A DNA stretch of 64,000 nucleotides from NCBI GenBank assembly GCA_022495005.1, contig JAGYXB010001046.1, positions 62,001 through 126,000 of the forward strand. The letters are read 5' to 3'. This document shows positions 44,245 through 55,891 of this stretch, in pieces. Source of the DNA: Rhyacophila brunnea (taxonomy: Eukaryota > Arthropoda > Insecta > Trichoptera > Rhyacophilidae). The notes under the pieces were generated by a model. That model saw only the letters and a program-made list of their open reading frames with translations. It searched no databases and was not told the DNA's origin. Both the position numbers and the translations under genes were made by a program. The first letter of the stretch is position 1. The number at the start of each line of letters is the position of its first letter.

Positions 44245-46700
44245 TTTTAATCCTTAACAATATCTTCTACGTCTACATTGCCCTCAAGTTCATCGCCATC
44301 TGATTTGTAACAACTTCAACTTATTACCTCTTTTATCTTATTTGCGATGAATTTGTGAATTTGTAAGTACATAGTTTAAAAAGCAAAAAAAGTAATTTGG
44401 GACATTTTTATCACTTCAAACGGCTTCCGATCTCTGGCCACTCTATAAATTGGAATCAATTCCGGAGTACCATATTTTTTAGGTTCTTGTCGTGAACCTT
44501 TTTTTGCTATCTCTATTCTTGAATGGTCACTATCACATTCGAGTCGAGTATGATAGGATAGAAGAAATTTTTGGTCAATCATCAGCTTCTTCACCGAGGT
44601 ATTTTTTATAATGCATAAGTTAACATATATGCCACACTAATATTTCTATTCTGTCCATCTGCAGCGTCTGAGTATGTGACAACGTGTTTGATTTCAGGTG
44701 AAAGATTCATGATTTTCTTAAATACACATAATGCGATGTCTTTAGAACCTCTCCACCGGTTGACTCGTGCCACATTATAATCATCGGAGAATTCTTGAGA
44801 AGAACATTCTCTAATAGTTAAATTGTACACAAACAATAATCTTTTATAGTAGGCACCTACACATTAATTGTGGATAATAGCAGACATGGTAGAACCTGTT
44901 ACAAACAACTATAACTAGTTGGTTTGATCATTCCTTAGCTGTAGTTTTATCTCCTGGTTAACTGTAATAACATTTGTGTGCATTAATGGAAATAATATGT
45001 GCATTGTGTTGTTTGGAGATTTCATTCCTTGCCTCTTTGATAGACCTAGGTATAACGTTTACATGACTCGACTATGGAAAGGCAAAAGGAGTTAATCCAC
45101 ACTAATCAAATTTTACAGGAGGCACAAAAAACGTTTTGATAGGAAATGATTTTCGGCCAAAGTCTAAATATAAAATAGACACAAACTTGAAGTGCATGAT
45201 GATTAATAATTTTGTGTTTTTTTCCCCCAATCTTTAATTAAATAATGAAGTTATTGAAGAAAAACTAATAAAAATGAGGGTTAAGTCATTTTACCTGACT
45301 AAAAATTAGGTAGGTATTAACATATTTGGAGTTAGACACATACATTTTACATGCGATTTATGTTATTACTATAATATATTACTTAACATAAACAGTGCAT
45401 AATAATGATATTAGTCTATTACAATGATATTAATCGTAAATTAAAGCGAATTGAAAACAATTTCAATGAGTAGTGTTTTTAACACATCACATAACCTATA
45501 AATCGCATGGCGGTGTTTTAAGTGAATTAGCAAATATTGTACTTATTACTTTTCTCAGATATTATGAAATCTTCAAATCAATTAATCGATAATCGACAAT
45601 TCAAACACAATATAAGTTGTAACAGGCCGTTTCATACCGATATAGATACAATTTAAAATAGCTCTTCTCGTGTGTGATATAAAAACTTCAAGATGTAATT
45701 TTAATACTAAGAGCTCTTGTCGGGATTATTTGTTGCGTCCATATTAACACCACACATTTCAAGAATCATTTTGCTTCGTTCTGTTTCCATTTTCACTCAA
45801 TGCTTAAACTTTAAACGATTTTTTATGAAAAGACTGACTGAGAAATGTACCTATGTGGCTTAAGTCTTCTTTCTGGTTCATAACTTACCTTGGCGGCCGG
45901 TAGAGTTAAGTAAAACTAGCATTTTTTTCATACATTTGCAACGTAAGATGCATAACGTCTTTTTCCTTTCCGTAAAAGATTACTTGAATGACTAATAATG
46001 TCATTGATGTGGAATAAATCCTTTTACCTGGACGCAAATTTCAAACGCCCTTCTTTTTTAAAAATTAAAAGCTAAAATTTGATAATAATTTGGCATTTTG
46101 TAGCTTACATCCTTTAGACAGAACGTTTATTTATTTTTGTGCATTGCTATTTTTCAATAAAACCTATTTTGCAAAAAGTGAGGGTTAAATCCTTTTGCCT
46201 TTCCAAAGTCGTGTAATATATTCATCGCCTTATGACGTATCTAATAAGGTTTATTGAATTTGAAACCCGTTTTGTTAAATACATCATAATAATATGCAGT
46301 TCTCACACTTCTATTTTCCAACTGCATTGTTTTATATTCATCATTACATAATTTTTATATTTAAATGACTTGGTAAGAATATTTAAATAGGAACATCTTC
46401 ACAGGAGTGATGGCTCTCGTGTTTTGGACGCTTTCTTATAAATGCCTCGATCTCGGCTCGTTCATTAACCAATTTGTTTTTTTGTGGATGTCTTCCTCTT
46501 AAATCTTGTCCATGAAAGCCAGCTGGCGATGAATTTGTCAGAACGGATTATTATTGTACCTACCTAGTATCTGTCAATTCAGCACCACTAACTGACGTTT
46601 GAGGATCAGATTCGACGGATTTTGCTGGACAATTAATTCTTTCACCAACTTTCGGATCATTATTTGCACCTGATGGTATATAATATAGAGAGAGAGGTAT
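44245..46700 (-). pseudogene. decayed transposase of the GQN type, split by an insertion
   Basis: Minus-strand pieces in order: GFHGQDLRGRHPQKNK and EIEAFIRKRPKHESHHS (about 46400-46530), YYYDVFNKTGFKFNKPY (about 46260), an interruption by the element at 45066-46214, then AYYKRLLFVYNLTIRECSSQ, YSDAADGQNRN (about 44650), QKFLLS-HTRLECDSDHSRIE (about 44550) and an acidic C-terminus KSDGDELEGNVDVEDIVKD ending near 44250. It is the same family as 25400-27030, tentatively Sola-like. Frame changes and stops make it inactive. Confidence 0.68.
45066..46214. mobile_element. 1.15-kb non-autonomous DNA element
   Basis: Inverted ends ACTCGACTATGGAAAGGC on the left and ACACGACTTTGGAAAGGC from the right continue with AAAAGGA-TTAA-CC. 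Inner copies of the motif (near 45283 and 46012) repeat the AAATCCTTTTACCTGG theme. It interrupts the transposase remnant, which resumes on both sides. No coding capacity; superfamily and target duplication unresolved. Confidence 0.65.
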
Positions 46701-47257
46701 TTTTAAAACTACCTACGTTACCTATGAGAGTATTCCTCTAGTAGGTAGATTTATTAGGGGTTTCTTTATCCTGCTGGTTCTTCGTTAGTTCCAACCATCT
46801 TGTCATCTTAGTCACCTTATAATACCTACCATGATGTTAGCAAACAAAATATCGGATGGCATAACACAGTATTGGCAGATATTATGTTTTGTCATTTATT
46901 ATACATTTCACTCAAACCTTGGAAACGAAAGATGGCAGAATGAGATATTTTGCTGTATAAGCTTCTGTCAACTTTCAACAATCAACATTTTGGGTAGGTA
47001 CTAGGTATATGGATAACAAAATGCCAACGCTCATAACTCCAATACTAGTGGCTATACGATATATTGGGTTTTGCCATCTTATAGATCTCAACGAGAGGAG
47101 TCTAAATATAGTGTTAGGTAACTCAATTTCGTCAAGAAGTCGAGTTATTAGGTTTTGTCATCTTTAAACTGACATAATAATTTATGTAGTACCTATGGAT
47201 ATTTATCCCCCTAGAATCCCAAAAAAAAAATAGTTATTGCTTACCTACATTAATGTA
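46701..47257. other. spacer, no gene seen
   Basis: AT-rich; contains two copies of a GGGTTTTGCCATCTT / AGGTTTTGTCATCTT phrase (about 47068 and 47151), perhaps subterminal repeats of the transposon whose transposase precedes. A G13 homopolymer lies just inside the next segment at about 47304. Confidence 0.4.
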
Positions 47258-47383
47258 CTTACCTCCAGTAATAGACTGAGCTAGCCCTACTTATAGCTAA
47301 TTGGGGGGGGGGGGGTTAATACCTTGTTTTGGATGACAGTAAGTTAGTTATAAGGCAAAAAAAGTAATATTAAATGGAAACCA

Positions 47384-47402
47384 AACCTAACCTAACCTAA
47401 CA
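47384..47402 (+). repeat. short (CCTAA)n tract
   Basis: Three to four CCTAA units, the insect telomere unit in reverse, about 290 bp upstream of gene C. The gene B counterpart is at 34668-34681. A further GGTTAGGTTAGG lies at about 48132 in intron 1. Confidence 0.6.
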
Positions 47403-47690
47403 AATAATGCAGTATAATCGGCTATTTTCAGAATATCTTTGCTTTGGGTTCCTGTAAACTGACAAGAACCAACTAATGTTTTAGAATAATATGGATGTAA
47501 CAGTAAAAGAATATTGTATTTTCCCCATAACGATACCGGCGAATCTCTTTTATTTTCCCCAGAGAGCATAGACAATTTTTTTTTAATCGAATTCCTGATG
47601 TCTATGGTAGAAACCATAGCTTGCCAGTGTAACACGTTAGCCTGAAGTCGTGAAGCTATTGACAGATTTTAATATCAAATACTGCATAAA

Positions 47691-47855
47691 ATGGAAGAAG
47701 AAACCGGTGAATTGTCACATGACGAAACGGCGGAGGTAATCAGCGACGGTGCATACCTATCGATTGACGTAAATCACTTCAACAGCAAGGGTCGATTTGA
47801 CGTGTCAGTCAAACAGGAAAACATCGAGGGCAACAATAGTATCCACTTAAAAGAG
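47691..47855 (+). CDS. gene C, exon 1
   Basis: 55 codons, MEEETGELSHDETAEVISDG to IHLKE, donor GAG|GTAAGT. Only five base changes separate it from gene B exon 1, three of them amino-acid changing. The VKQE SUMO site (residues 40-43) is kept. Whether the gene is still expressed is uncertain because exon 3 is broken. Confidence 0.78.
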
Positions 47856-49689
47856 GTAAGTAGATTTTTTATTTGTTTAGGCGAGGGTATTCAAAATTCT
47901 GCTTAAAATGCGCAGTAACTAAGCATAACTAATCTACAAAGTGAACATCAAATTGAAGACAATATTGTTTTAATATCGGACGGAACAAACACTAGTTAAT
48001 TATACAGAGTTTTTTCATTCGATTTTACGAAATAAGTATTGCAAAAGTAATCACGGTTCTTATCTGTTTAGTGGAAGCCAACGGCAAACAAATTTAATAC
48101 AAATACCTACTATATTAACTATACTATATTAAGGTTAGGTTAGGTAATTGCTTTAGGCTAAGGCCACGTAGGCAGGTGCTCTGCTTGGTGGCTACGTGCT
48201 AGGTGACATATCCTACTATACTATACGGACGCACACTATACTATTGCAATGGCTACACTGCACGCTACGCGCCTCGATACGTGTTTATTAGTCACCTCGT
48301 GAGTCTCCCGGCGAATAAACGTGTTGGTTATTATTATTGTGTCACTTTTGCAAGATGGCGGATGTTTCTTCAGTATGACAAACGTCAAACACCGTATATT
48401 TTGAGGTTATGAATAATGACGCATGGGATGAACAATTGACAGTAGGTAAGCACGCAACAAGTTCGAATTTGAGATTTCCTAAATTTTAAACTTAAATTCT
48501 CTGTGAGAAGTAGCTTTCTGGTTAGTTTTGAGAGTGACATATAGTTGTTGACTTGAGCGCTTCTAAATGTCAAATAAATTTGTACCTAAGCACGTAGACA
48601 AGCATTGCACCTACCTATGTGGCCGAAACCTTAGTAAAATAATCTGCTGTTGATTAACACAGTGCATCGTATTAACCATCATCAGTTGAGTAGGTAATGA
48701 GACTTTGATTTAAGAGACGCTTTTAGTTTTTTTGTGTCGTGATCTACGGGCGAATGCATGAGATTTTATCTCCGCCGTGCTCGTCGACGGTCGTTGCGAG
48801 TTCGCTCCATACATATTTCATTCTGCGAGTATTTTCCTAACACGCCAAGGTTGAATTGCTTGAGCTTAGACTAAGGCCATCCTCTCACGTAGAAACTAAA
48901 ATCCGACCATCTGGTTGCGGATGGAATTCATTAACTGGCCAGTGAAATGCTTCGCACACCGGGCTACTCAAACCTAATAATCTCATAACCTCAAACTGTC
49001 AAACCCATTGTCTTTCCTACTTCATCCTAATCTTTTTCCGTAATATCTTTACGGGAATATTCTGGCAGCCTGTAATTATACAGGCAGGAGTGTTTCTCAA
49101 CATCTGCCACATGTTTTAAATTAAAAATCGGTTCGCTCATCTTTACATTTTGACTTATTGCTTGTGTATTTCAGTTCAGTGGTACCAATTTCGGTACCTA
49201 AGAATATATGATTTTTTATCGAATCTGCAGATCTTGGTACCACTGTTTAATGGGTGACTGGAAACTACAGTTGTGGGCGATTTGAAACGAGAGATTCCAG
49301 TCTTGCCGTCAGCGAGCCGCCATTAAAATACATTAGCTGGATACTGGAGCTTCAGTCTCGTCTTTTTTGATTGTCCACGTGAGAGGATGGTCTTACTCTG
49401 TTGCTCTTCAATCTCCCGAATAAACACGAAGAGGACCGAGCGAGAGAGTCTAGTAGATCAGCTCAGTTTTCTTCTTCTAGCAGAAGCGCGGTCCTGTGGC
49501 AGTTCTTTGTGCCCAGAAGGATAGGGCAGATAAACCCGTAATGGCGTATACTATTTGACAGAGATATAAATTTCACCCTTATTACAATGTCAATAGAGTT
49601 CACGTTGATATGTATTGTGTAGGTACTGTTAAAGAACGTCGGGATCAACTTTATATAAACACATTTTATATTTAAACTGGCTTTATTAC

Positions 49690-50450
49690 AATGTACTATC
49701 TATATATCTAATATATAAAAATCAATATTTGTTTGTTTGTTCGTATTTTATGCGCTGCCATACCGTTGATCCGATTGCAATAAAACTTTGTCAACTTATA
49801 GCTTGCACTTGCGCGAAGATTATAGGCTATACTTATATATAAAAATGAATGTCTGTCTGTCTGTCCCGTATGCGATCCTATACCAGTCATCCGATTGCGA
49901 TGAAATTTTGGTAAGTGGTTGTATGCACACCCGAGAAGGTTTCTGAATTATAAAAATCATCATCTTCTTCTTCTTCTTCACTCTATTTTATTTTATTCGA
50001 ATGGTTCCTATACCATTCATCCCATTTTGATGAAACTTTTGTCAGTTGTTGTACGCACACATGCGAAGGTTTCTAAATTAGTATTATATAAAATACAAAG
50101 TTTGTTTGTTCCATCCAATTTTGGTTTTTTTACTGCATATTAATAACATTAATACCGTTTGCATAAATTGGTGTTCTTTTGTTTGACCTTTACTCCTATT
50201 AGAATTATTTTCAAATTGCCATAATATTGTATTACACAGATATTTTTATATTAAAAAAATAATCACCTCTTATTATTTTTTAAATATCTAAGATAAATAT
50301 AACTACGAAGCGATCCTGTGCGAAGCTGGGTACTGCAGCTACTAATATATAAAAATAAACGTTTTTTTGTCTGTCTGTCCCGTACCTTTTCCCTTTATCC
50401 GATTGCGATGAAACTACTGTCAGTTGTTGTGCGCAAAAACATATCAACTG
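49690..50450 (+). repeat. Helitron-like or MITE repeat cluster
   Basis: Four to five imperfect copies of a unit that starts TATATAAAAAT, passes GTCTGTCTGTC or GTTTGTTTGTT and reaches ATCCGATTGCGATGAAA, followed by GTCAGTTGTTGT-CGCACA. Unit starts are near 49710, 49835, 49950, 50085 and 50345. One boundary reads GAAGCTGGGTACTGCAGCTACT, recalling the ends of Lepidoptera Helitron-like repeats. Family assignment is tentative. Confidence 0.5.
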
Positions 50451-50544
50451 ATACATTTTTGTGTTTATGGATTTTTTCAGTTTGGAGAGCGCTTATGAAC
50501 AGGTATTAAAAAGGCCAATAGTTAAAATTTGTCGTAATTAAGCA

Positions 50545-50620
50545 TGGCAGTCGTAGGATAGTGGTAATGCACAGTGCGCGATACCCAAGACACGCAGGTT
50601 CGATTCTTACTTTTTTTCGA
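50545..50620 (+). mobile_element. tRNA-like SINE head
   Basis: A-box-like GTAGGATAGTGGTAATGC and B-box-like GGTTCGATTC with tRNA-like spacing, followed by a T-rich tract. The T stem pairs imperfectly and no acceptor stem is seen, so it is not a functional tRNA. Confidence 0.45.
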
Positions 50621-51310
50621 AAAAGATTTTCTATATTGGCTATGTTTTTTCATGAGTGTTTTCAAAATGATGTGTTTTTAACATAGTAAGGTAAATACAT
50701 ATCGCACCCTTCTGAAACAGAATCCGTTACTTCCATTCCGAAACTATATTGGTGGTAACGTATATGTGGAATGTAAAAGTAACGAAATGGCATGCATAAA
50801 GTTGGGTTTACAGTGTGTGTTTAGTTCTTCATAGATTATAAAAATTTTATTTTGTCTGTTCGTATGAAAAACAAAAATATTTTCATTAAAAAATATAGAA
50901 AATAACCTGACTATAATATAATAATATAATAAAGATTAAAAAAGTATGTGATATGTCTGAATACGCAAAAATAGCGCACATAAAAGTATGGAGATAAAAA
51001 AAAACAACAGAAGGAAAAGAAAAAACACCAGACTGAAATAATTGCGAGACAGGCACTGGCTCTGTCATACTCTTTCTGTTATACGCCACCAAAATTTTAA
51101 AACTTCTCCATACATTTTAGGCATAGAAATTTATAAAAATGTATGAAAAAGTATTTTTTTGTCACGTTTAACAGAAATGTGTACTCGATTAGATTTAATA
51201 CCTAGAACTGTAGGTATTCACGAAATGTCAGAAAAGTACGTCTTGATTACAATCAACCTGTATAGCTACATTTTATGTTGATGAATACAATTAAATTTCA
51301 AGACAACATA

Positions 51311-51880
51311 CAGTCGAACTTGGTTATTACGAGGAAGATGGGACCGACTGAATTTGCTTGTTATAAGCGTTACTCGTTATATCAGAGAATAGGTATTTTT
51401 AAATGAGCATGTCACATTACACAAAAAGTCGAAAATAAAAAATTTGGAAACCATCGTAATAATCCCCGAAACGAGCATGGCATTCATAAACTACAAAAGA
51501 AGTTGTTTATTGTAATTAACGCTGGTAGGTACCTACGGACTTCACAAACCTTGGATTTTTCAACCATATGCGTGGATACTTTTTTATTATTGTCGGTGAA
51601 ACACTAATAAGGTAGGTACTTAGACACTTTACTAGTGTCATAAACGTAATCCGACCCCGGCGGCATCCTGTCCAATCGGATTTTATTGCTTAGGGTCGAA
51701 ATGTTTTAAAACAGTCGACACATTAACAGTATTTTAGCTCGGTATATCCGATAAGTTGCTCGTTATAACAGTGAAAAAATTAAATGTATGGCGAAAATCA
51801 TAAACCAATTGTCAACAAATGTTTCGTTATTACATCCGAGATCTCGCTATGTCAGAGATCGTAATAACCGAGTTTGACTA
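51311..51880. mobile_element. pogo/Tigger-like MITE, 570 bp
   Basis: The left end is CAGTCGAACTTGGTTATTAC. The right end, inward, is TAGTCAAACTCGGTTATTAC, and TA lies on both outer sides. The CAGT start, TA target and GTTATTACGA theme match pogo/Tigger-type elements. Further copies of the CTCGTTAT theme lie inside. No transposase. Confidence 0.65.
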
Positions 51881-52929
51881 TAATTATTTTCGTAAAGTTA
51901 TATACTCCGTGCCGCGCTAGGAACTCGCGTCTGAATCCCTTGCTGATTTTTTTTTTCATATATTGTTAATTTGCTTAAAAATATTTTTTATCTGAGTTAC
52001 AAATAATATAAATGCCAAATAAAGTTATGGTAATGTATAGTGTGTCAAAATTATTACCTACCTTATTTTACAAGTATTGTGAAATTTATTATAAAATATA
52101 TCTATTTTAGTGATTAAGTTTGATTTGTTTTGTTATTTTGACGCATGTTGAATATTTATCTGTCTATCAAAAAATTCAAATAAATTTCATAAAACAAAAA
52201 TTTGTTTTTATGGTAACATGTAACTTAAGCTTTACAAATTACACTCCGTTACCATTTCGTTCCATTCCGAAAATGTCCCCAAAAAAGTTGAACGTTAACT
52301 ATTTTTCATTTGATTATTAAATAACGAAACTTATTTATTTTTCCAATAAAATTTAGTAAAAGTGATTATTGTCTTTAAAAAAATAGCAGAACGAACATTG
52401 ATTGGTTTTTTCAAATACTAAAGGAAAAATGCTCTGCCATTATAGACATAGGGTAACGGAGGGGAACGAAATGTGCCCAAGAATTAAAATTCAATAATAT
52501 TTTTTGACTATTTGTAGTTTTATTTTGAAGTGTATGGTTTTTTTAATCTAATAGAGCTCTTTTAAGTGATAAAAAGTGTTTCATTCATGTTTTAAAAGCT
52601 AAGTTTCGTAGTCACGGAACGGAAACTTATTATGCCCAATATCATAATAAAAATGATATAAATATTGTATTAATCAATATTTTGCTGAAAAATTGCTATC
52701 ACCAATTCAGCAATAGAACAAGGAATCTGCTAGCTATATAAAAATGGTTAATTTGAGTGAAAAAATAATATTACCCAAATTTCAAACATGTACAAACTTT
52801 GGCGAAAATGCCCATACGCACATATATTTTTGAAGCTATACTTCTTTTGGCGCGTTTGGGAAATCGGATCAGAGTGTATTTTTAGCGTGTGACATGTACC
52901 ACATATTTAATTTTTTCACACGAAAAACA

Positions 52930-53007
52930 ACGAACTCGATTGGATTCGAACCACCGATTGTTCGGTTATCAGCCGAACGTACTACTTTTACGCCACAGTA
53001 CGATACT
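52930..53007 (-). mobile_element. tRNA-like SINE head (duplicate copy)
   Basis: Counterpart of 36803-36880. The B box GGTTCGAATCC and the A-box-like TGGCGTAAAAGTAG are both present on the minus strand. It marks where similarity to gene B intron 1 resumes after the 3.5-kb insertion block. Confidence 0.55.
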
Positions 53008-54032
53008 GCAATCGTGATCGATTATACAGTATAATATTATGTTTTAGAATTGTTCCGTTGCCTAGGCAGCGAATCTATTATTGTCGGCCATTTACAATTC
53101 CTTACTTAAACAAACCATTAAACGTCAGAGTGACAGTCGGTACTTAAAAAATAAAAACAGCGATTAATAATTATTTAATTTAGTAATATAAGTTAAAATT
53201 TATAGAAATAACACAACGGCGCTTCAATAAGCGGCCCGTTTTCTTACGTCTGTAATTTAACAAGATAATTAAGAACTAGTTGAATAATCTAGGTTATTAC
53301 AAGTTTTGTTTTTGTTTTGTTACGCCAAAGAAGTATAACTTCTAACGTGCGTACATAAGTACACACACACCGATTTCTTTTAATCGTTAAACATTGAAAT
53401 AAATTCTATTTCGAGTCCTACAGATGATTAAGTTATTTTTATTGTTCTCTTTTATTTCTCTAGGTTTTATATATATATTTTTTTATTTCTATATTAAATT
53501 TTTTCTTATATAAAACACTTATTTTAAAAAATTCTTAATGAAAAAGTTGCATTTTGTTTTTTTCTATTTAAACTATGAAGCCGCATCTGAGAGTTTGTTC
53601 GTCAATTCTCAAACTATATGGAAGCGACTGCAAAAATCCACAATATAATTTAAAAAATATATATTTATATATTTAAGAACTACAGTAGGGTAAAGTATAC
53701 AAAATTATTATAACATGATACAATTTTCTACAGTCTACTGCAATTAATTAAATTGTAGTTAATTATTTTACATTCAAACTCAATTTACTCAAGATCATGT
53801 TATTTGCAGTTAAGACCCTATAGATCTCAATGTGCTGCATATTTACAAAAAGGCAGATTGAAGTACGCAATGTGCTGCAGTTACTTGTATGTCTTTCGGT
53901 GAGTATACATTCACTTGCCAAATGCAGTCGTACATTGGTGGCCACTGAAAGCAGAGGATACAGCTGTGGCAGGTCTTATCCAGATATGGATTGACTGTTA
54001 CATAATATTATTAATCATGTTGTTATTTTCAG

Positions 54033-54185
54033 GAGTGTGAAGACTGCCTGATCAATATAAGGTCGGAGAATGATAATGAGGGTGTCATCATCAAACAAGA
54101 ATTTGTTGACGATGCAATTCGCCAAATCAATATTGAAAATCCTCAACCCTGCTCCTCCGATCGACAATACAGCCCAGTAGACCAG
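54033..54185 (+). CDS. gene C, exon 2
   Basis: 51 codons, ECEDCLINIRSENDNEG to SPVDQ, same splice sites as gene B. The first SUMO site has changed from IKSE to IRSE, which removes the acceptor lysine; IKQE is kept. Several amino-acid changes against gene B suggest relaxed constraint. Confidence 0.76.
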
Positions 54186-54934
54186 GTACGTTCATTGACA
54201 GGTTCACTAATAACACAACTTTTAAACATTTTTGGGCATTAAAATCTATATGGCCACCGCAGTTGTTTGAAGTTGAAAAAATCCAGATATATCGAATCGC
54301 ACCACCTTGGAGGAGGCCAATAATTGTCAGGTCCATTTTTCGAAATCAACTAAAGCAATCGTTTATAATCGGTTCCCGAAAGAAAATAAATGAATATCGT
54401 GTCATACTCACCTCAAATCAACTCCACAAAAACTTGGTGGAGCTAGTAGTAGTAATTCTGAATGACAGTGAAAATGGAAAACCGTGCAGTTATGGGAATT
54501 CTATAAAATAAGCGTGGTTAAAATGCTCCCACGTCCTTTTTGTAAAACGTGAAAACAAGAAAAAAATATTAAAAAAATAAAAGATATGCTTCGTCTACAA
54601 ACAAGGTGAAAGGTAAAATCTCTCATTGTAATATTTAAACCTTTTATAATAGAATTCTTAAAAACTACTAGAATAGATAGAATCGCAATGTTATTTTTTT
54701 AACTTTTTATTGGAATACTCAAAAACTACTATTTCATTTTTTCTCAATTAAAAACTGCTCGGCACGTCAGACAGTCGAAAGATTATATTTGGAAAATTTT
54801 GACACTAGTGCCTACGTAAAAAGGTTCGCCAACACCGTGTCTAGGTATAATATTTCTACCTCGATCTCATACTTATAATGAACTGTTATTTAAAAATCTC
54901 ATAATTTATTAATACTTTTAAATGTATTTTTTAG

Positions 54935-55891
54935 ATTATCGCTAGAAGCACTGTACCGGCAAATATTGCGAGCCTCATGTCGTCCTGGGACGTGACTGAA
55001 GCACAAGCCTCCTGCGAAGACCTACACATTGAGGAACAAGACATTAAGCAAGAACTCAAGGAATATATAGAAAAGTTCAAAGATGTCGCCTGTCGCAATA
55101 GTAAACGTGATATTTATCAATCTAATAATATGGTAAACACAGAATTATTAGTGGCTGTTATACAACTGGAAAAAAAATCGTTTCATAAACAAAATTTTGT
55201 GTGCAGTATCTGTTTTGATATTTTTTCATCGTTCGACCTAATGTTGCTTCACAAAGCGATTCACAAAACCACAATTGCGGAAACGAACGATTCTGTTGCA
55301 AAGCTGGTTAAATGTGACAATGGTCATTTTTCAAGATTTCGTCCTGGTCACGTCGTAAAATCACCCAAGATGAATTATTCTGATGAAAAGTCATTCAAGT
55401 GCGATATTTGCAATTACTCATGCAGAAAATCAGGTAACATGAAAACACACAAAATGACTCATTCTGGTGAAAAACCATTTAAATGTGATAAGTGCAATTA
55501 CTCATCCACGACGTCTGGTGGCATAAAAACACATAAAATGCGTCATTCTGGTGAAAAGCCATTTATCTGTGATATATGCAATTATTCATGCAAACGATTA
55601 GTTAACATGAAAACACATAAAATGACTCATTCTGGTGAAAAGCCATTTAACTGTGATATATGCAAATACTCATGCAGAAAGTCAAGTAACATGAAAACAC
55701 ATAAAATGACTCATTCTGGCGAAAAGCCATTTAACTGTCATAAATGCAATTACTCGTGCACGACGTCTGGTAGCATGAAAATACATAAAATGACTCATTC
55801 TGGTGAAAAACCATTTAAATGTGATAAGTGCAATTACTCATGCAGACAATCAGGTGACTTGAAAAGACACAAAATGACTCATTCTGGTTAA
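54935..55891 (+). CDS. gene C, exon 3, truncated by a stop
   Basis: Starts IIARSTVPANIASL after acceptor TTTTTTAG. It keeps the IKQE site, the divergent finger (FVCSICFDIF) and six tandem fingers of the gene B type, then hits TAA at 55889-55891 where GAA of GEKP is expected. If translated, the three-exon product is about 424 residues with six array fingers instead of the original 17 or so. The open frame continues past the stop. The gene may make a shortened protein or be a pseudogene. Confidence 0.72.
   Translation: MIARSTVPANIASLMSSWDVTEAQASCEDLHIEEQDIKQELKEYIEKFKDVACRNSKRDIYQSNNMVNTELLVAVIQLEKKSFHKQNFVCSICFDIFSSFDLMLLHKAIHKTTIAETNDSVAKLVKCDNGHFSRFRPGHVVKSPKMNYSDEKSFKCDICNYSCRKSGNMKTHKMTHSGEKPFKCDKCNYSSTTSGGIKTHKMRHSGEKPFICDICNYSCKRLVNMKTHKMTHSGEKPFNCDICKYSCRKSSNMKTHKMTHSGEKPFNCHKCNYSCTTSGSMKIHKMTHSGEKPFKCDKCNYSCRQSGDLKRHKMTHSG

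Larger units (their letters stand above)
47856..54032 (+). other. gene C intron 1
   Basis: 6.2 kb against 2.8 kb in gene B. Extra material: about 170 bp at 48078-48244 containing GGTTAGGTTAGG, and a composite of repeats at 49350-52895 described separately. Between 52000 and 52900 two partly inverted CCGTTACC/GTAACGG-containing segments lie near 52240 and 52450; no family recognised. No genes seen. Confidence 0.65.

Noticed and set aside
50886..51092. Hydrophobic minus-strand frame of 68 codons in gene C intron 1
   Set aside because: Its composition follows from AT-rich intronic DNA; there is no conservation or signal.
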